Both the position numbers and the translations under genes were made by a program. The notes under the pieces are model-generated. The model did not search any database. It saw only the letters and a program-made list of their open reading frames with translations, and had not been told where the DNA came from. This document shows, piece by piece, positions 61,780 to 64,000 of a stretch of 64,000 nt of DNA (its first letter is position 1; each line of letters starts with the position of its first letter). Origin of the DNA: DATARH01 sp963734125. GTDB taxonomy: Bacteria; Pseudomonadota; Alphaproteobacteria; ATCC43930; CGMCC-115725. The stretch covers positions 1 through 64,000 of the forward strand of contig CAVTGB010000055.1 of assembly GCA_963734125.1 (NCBI GenBank), written 5' to 3'.

Positions 61780-64000
61780 CGAACACGAACGCACAGAAAT
61801 ATCCGGGTTTCGCGAGGAACTCGCCCAGCTTCGGCGTCTGCTGCGGCAATTCGCCCCGGGCCTCGGCGACGCTCCGGCAAATGGCGCAACGACGCCCGAA
61901 TTGGCGCCGCTGGCGGCGCAAGAAGTCGCGGTTATCGTTGCGGGTCCGCAGGCGGTCGCCAATGACGCCGCGGTCCACGCGGCCGAGCGGCCGAGCGCCG
62001 GCGAAAACCCCGACGATCCCGTTGCGCTGCGCGCGCTCATCCTCATGCAACGCGAGGAGATCGCCGGTCTCACGCTCCAGCGCGACGAGCGGCTCGCCGA
62101 GAGCGCTCGGTTGAAGTCCCTGGCCGGGCGCCTGCGGTCGTTTTTGGCCGAGAACGAGGCGACCGGCGATGCGGCGCAAAGCAATGCCGACCTGGCACGG
62201 GACGCGCTGAACCGGGCCCGGGAGCTCATAACCAGGCACCCCGACCGGGTAGGACTCGAGGCCGAGCTGGCTGAGCAGCCCCAAGACAGCGAACCGCAAG
62301 CGGCGCCAACCCCCGCCTGGCCGGACGAGGTCCTTGAGGCCCCTTCGGAATCGTTTGGCGGCGGCCTCACGTCCGGCTGGGCGAACGGCTGTGTCCTGCC
62401 GAAAGACGGCGACGACTTGCCGGGCGACGTGGCGATGCTGCGCGCAATTCTGTTTGCCCAGCGCTGGGACATTGCCGGCCTCAGCCGGCAGTGCGACGAC
62501 GGCGCCGACGAGACCGCCCGGCTGAGGGCCGAGATCGACGAACTGCGCAACCGCGCCGGCAAGGCCGAGGTCGCCCGCAGTGCCGGGCTGGCGGCGGCCG
62601 ATCGGGCCGACAAGGCGCTCAACCGAGCGCTGCGAGCGATGACCCGGCACTCCGACCGCATCAGCCTCGCAGCGGAGCTGATCCTCGCGCTCAAGGTGTT
62701 TGACGTCGAATGGTATGCGCTCCAGGTGCCGGAGATGGCGGAGGCGGCGCCGGTGGAGCGGGCCCGGCATTTTCTCGAAACCGGGGAGGCGGCCGGTTTA
62801 CAGCCACACCCGCTGTTCGATCCTGCATATTACAGCGGGCACTCGCGCGCCCCACGCCCCGCCGGAAGTCTACTCACCGATTACCTGACACAGGGTTGGC
62901 GGCGGGGAGCCGCTCCGCATCCGCTGTTCGACCCGCGGCATTATCGGCGCGTTTGCTTCGGCGATGCACCGGTTAACATCAATCCGCTGCTGCATTTCGT
63001 CGCGGTCGGCGTCGCCGACCACCGCTCGCCGCATCCGCTGTTCGACATTGCTTTTCTGCGGCGACGCCATCCTGATCTTTTTGAAAACGAGGCCGACCCG
63101 ATCGCGTTTTTCCTGGGCGATGCGCGGTGCCATGACTTATCGCCGTCGATCTATTTCGACGCCGATTTTTACCTCGCGCGGTATCCCGACGTGCGCGAGG
63201 AGAACTACAGTCCGTTCCTGCATTTTCTCTTTTACGGCGCTCAGGAAGGCAGAGATCCTCATCCATTGTTCAGTACGCTATACTACACCCGGCAGATGCC
63301 GGGATGGGTGGAACGCAGCCCCGACCCCCTGTCGGACTTCATTTGCTTCGGGGTCAACGAGGGCATCCGCCCGCATCCGCTTTTCGACCCGGTTTTTTAC
63401 CGCGACCGACACCCGGATATCCGCAAGGCCGGGATCAATCCGCTCGGGCATTATATCGAGTTCGGAGGCGTCTCCGAGAAGAGAGCACCGCATCTGCTGT
63501 TTGACCCGAATTACTATATCGGCCGCGGCGGGCGCCAACTCGATACTCGGCAAACGTTGCTCGAGTCTTTTCTGGCGACACCGGTCGGCGAGCTGGTCGA
63601 CCCGCATCCGCTGTTCGACTGCAAGCACTACCTGTCGCAATGGGTCGACCGCGGAACCTCGCCGCTACCCAATCCACTGTTGCACTACCTGAGTGTCGGT
63701 GGGGCCACAAAACTGGATCCGCATCCGCTTTTTTCACAGGAATATTATCTCAAGCAGTTCCCGGAGCTGGCCGACAGCACTATGTCGTTGCTTGAACACT
63801 ACTGTGTCACCGGGTTCAAGCAAAAGGCCTCGCCGCATCCGTGGTTTGACCCACACTACGCCGACGAACAAGAGCCAGACCATTTACGGTTTGAGATCAA
63901 TCCGCTGCGTCACTATGTCGAACATTTTTCAACATTGCGGATGGACCCCAACCATTGGTTCGACACCGTATCGTTCAAAATTTCAGAGCAGAGTGCAGAT
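61775..64000 (+). CDS. HPLFD-repeat coiled-coil protein, open at window end
   Basis: A continuous frame of 742 codons runs from the ATG at 61775 to the last base with no stop, so the gene is longer. No signal peptide. Residues 1-344 are helical and charged, with two copies of a about 90-residue module (about 80-168 and 216-306): VALRALILMQREEIAGL pairs with VAMLRAILFAQRWDIAGL, and ALNRARELITRHPDRVGLEA with ALNRALRAMTRHSDRISLAA. From residue 345, units of about 38 residues repeat, each beginning HPLFDP-like and containing a Y-Y or F-Y pair, often P-D, N-P-L-x-H-Y and a G-x-x-E-x-R turn. Similar repeats occur before or after glycosyltransferase domains in some Alphaproteobacteria, so the missing part may be a glycosyltransferase. 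That is inference. Confidence 0.82.
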   Translation, partial: MSEHERTEISGFREELAQLRRLLRQFAPGLGDAPANGATTPELAPLAAQEVAVIVAGPQAVANDAAVHAAERPSAGENPDDPVALRALILMQREEIAGLTLQRDERLAESARLKSLAGRLRSFLAENEATGDAAQSNADLARDALNRARELITRHPDRVGLEAELAEQPQDSEPQAAPTPAWPDEVLEAPSESFGGGLTSGWANGCVLPKDGDDLPGDVAMLRAILFAQRWDIAGLSRQCDDGADETARLRAEIDELRNRAGKAEVARSAGLAAADRADKALNRALRAMTRHSDRISLAAELILALKVFDVEWYALQVPEMAEAAPVERARHFLETGEAAGLQPHPLFDPAYYSGHSRAPRPAGSLLTDYLTQGWRRGAAPHPLFDPRHYRRVCFGDAPVNINPLLHFVAVGVADHRSPHPLFDIAFLRRRHPDLFENEADPIAFFLGDARCHDLSPSIYFDADFYLARYPDVREENYSPFLHFLFYGAQEGRDPHPLFSTLYYTRQMPGWVERSPDPLSDFICFGVNEGIRPHPLFDPVFYRDRHPDIRKAGINPLGHYIEFGGVSEKRAPHLLFDPNYYIGRGGRQLDTRQTLLESFLATPVGELVDPHPLFDCKHYLSQWVDRGTSPLPNPLLHYLSVGGATKLDPHPLFSQEYYLKQFPELADSTMSLLEHYCVTGFKQKASPHPWFDPHYADEQEPDHLRFEINPLRHYVEHFSTLRMDPNHWFDTVSFKISEQSAD
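62807..64000 (+). repeat. Ten-plus tandem about 115-base coding repeats (HPLFD units)
   Basis: Units start at the His/Pro codons of HPLFD or its variants (YFD, HLLFD, HPWFD, NHWFD), with the first at 62807 and an incomplete eleventh starting at 63953. Mean spacing is 114.6 bases, about 38 residues. The units are diverged at DNA level, with conserved CCGCATCCGCT-type starts. It is protein-level repetition, not a recent DNA duplication. Confidence 0.85.

Noticed and set aside
62807..64000. CRISPR array or recent DNA tandem repeat
   Set aside because: Units are about 115 bases, diverged in DNA but conserved as protein and in frame, so this is a coding repeat array.

Overview
The window looks like chromosomal DNA from a GC-rich alphaproteobacterium. 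Three blocks support this: the chvG-hprK-PTS phosphorelay block, the ahcY-divL-tsaE-amgK-murU-addB-addA block containing a DivL-type pseudokinase, and bamF-type DUF3035. The order is probably of the Rhodospirillales/Rhizobiales kind, but I cannot fix it further. No rRNA, tRNA, CRISPR, integrase or transposase was seen.

Layout. 1-4.6 kb: 3' part of the ChvG sensor kinase, HprK, then EIIA, HPr and EI of a regulatory phosphotransferase chain; rapZ, often present in this block, is absent. 4.7-5.1 kb: a small protein resembling phage tail-tip lysozymes. 5.1-19.3 kb: housekeeping block with ahcY behind a palindromic SahR-like operator, divL, a ferredoxin-NADP reductase on the other strand, tsaE-amgK-murU in 4-base overlaps, addB-addA and a tiny membrane protein. 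19.3-25.3 kb: hemC, an anion permease, uvrD/pcrA, prmA and a DUF1127 protein. 25.5-31.3 kb: an aminopeptidase P, a gamma-glutamyltransferase-like enzyme, a cupin and a two-subunit TPP decarboxylase. 31.4-38.5 kb: a complete peptide-type ABC importer divergent from an amidase. 38.5-44.7 kb: GNAT, crotonase, SDR, a three-gene THI5/NMT1-type ABC importer and a universal stress protein. 44.8-53.7 kb: exported protein, hisI, Rieske oxygenase, ribF, a membrane class III cyclase with a duplicated outer domain, ileS, lspA and the DUF3035 lipoprotein. 53.8-56.8 kb: two sugar-phosphate-type aldolases.

56.8-59.9 kb is different: lower GC and gene-poor, with a PEP-CTERM protein, a short sugar transferase of the PEP-CTERM-associated type, and a diverged pair of about 145-base direct repeats. 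It looks like an acquired envelope/exopolysaccharide segment. After a DUF169 protein and an SDR, the window ends inside a large open gene (61775 to beyond 64000) encoding a coiled-coil N-terminus and at least ten about 38-residue HPLFD repeats.

Ten single-base indels break genes between 27.4 and 60.2 kb; nine are insertions. One lies in ileS, which must be functional, so most are probably sequence errors rather than decay. Palindromic REP-like elements fill the wider convergent gene junctions.
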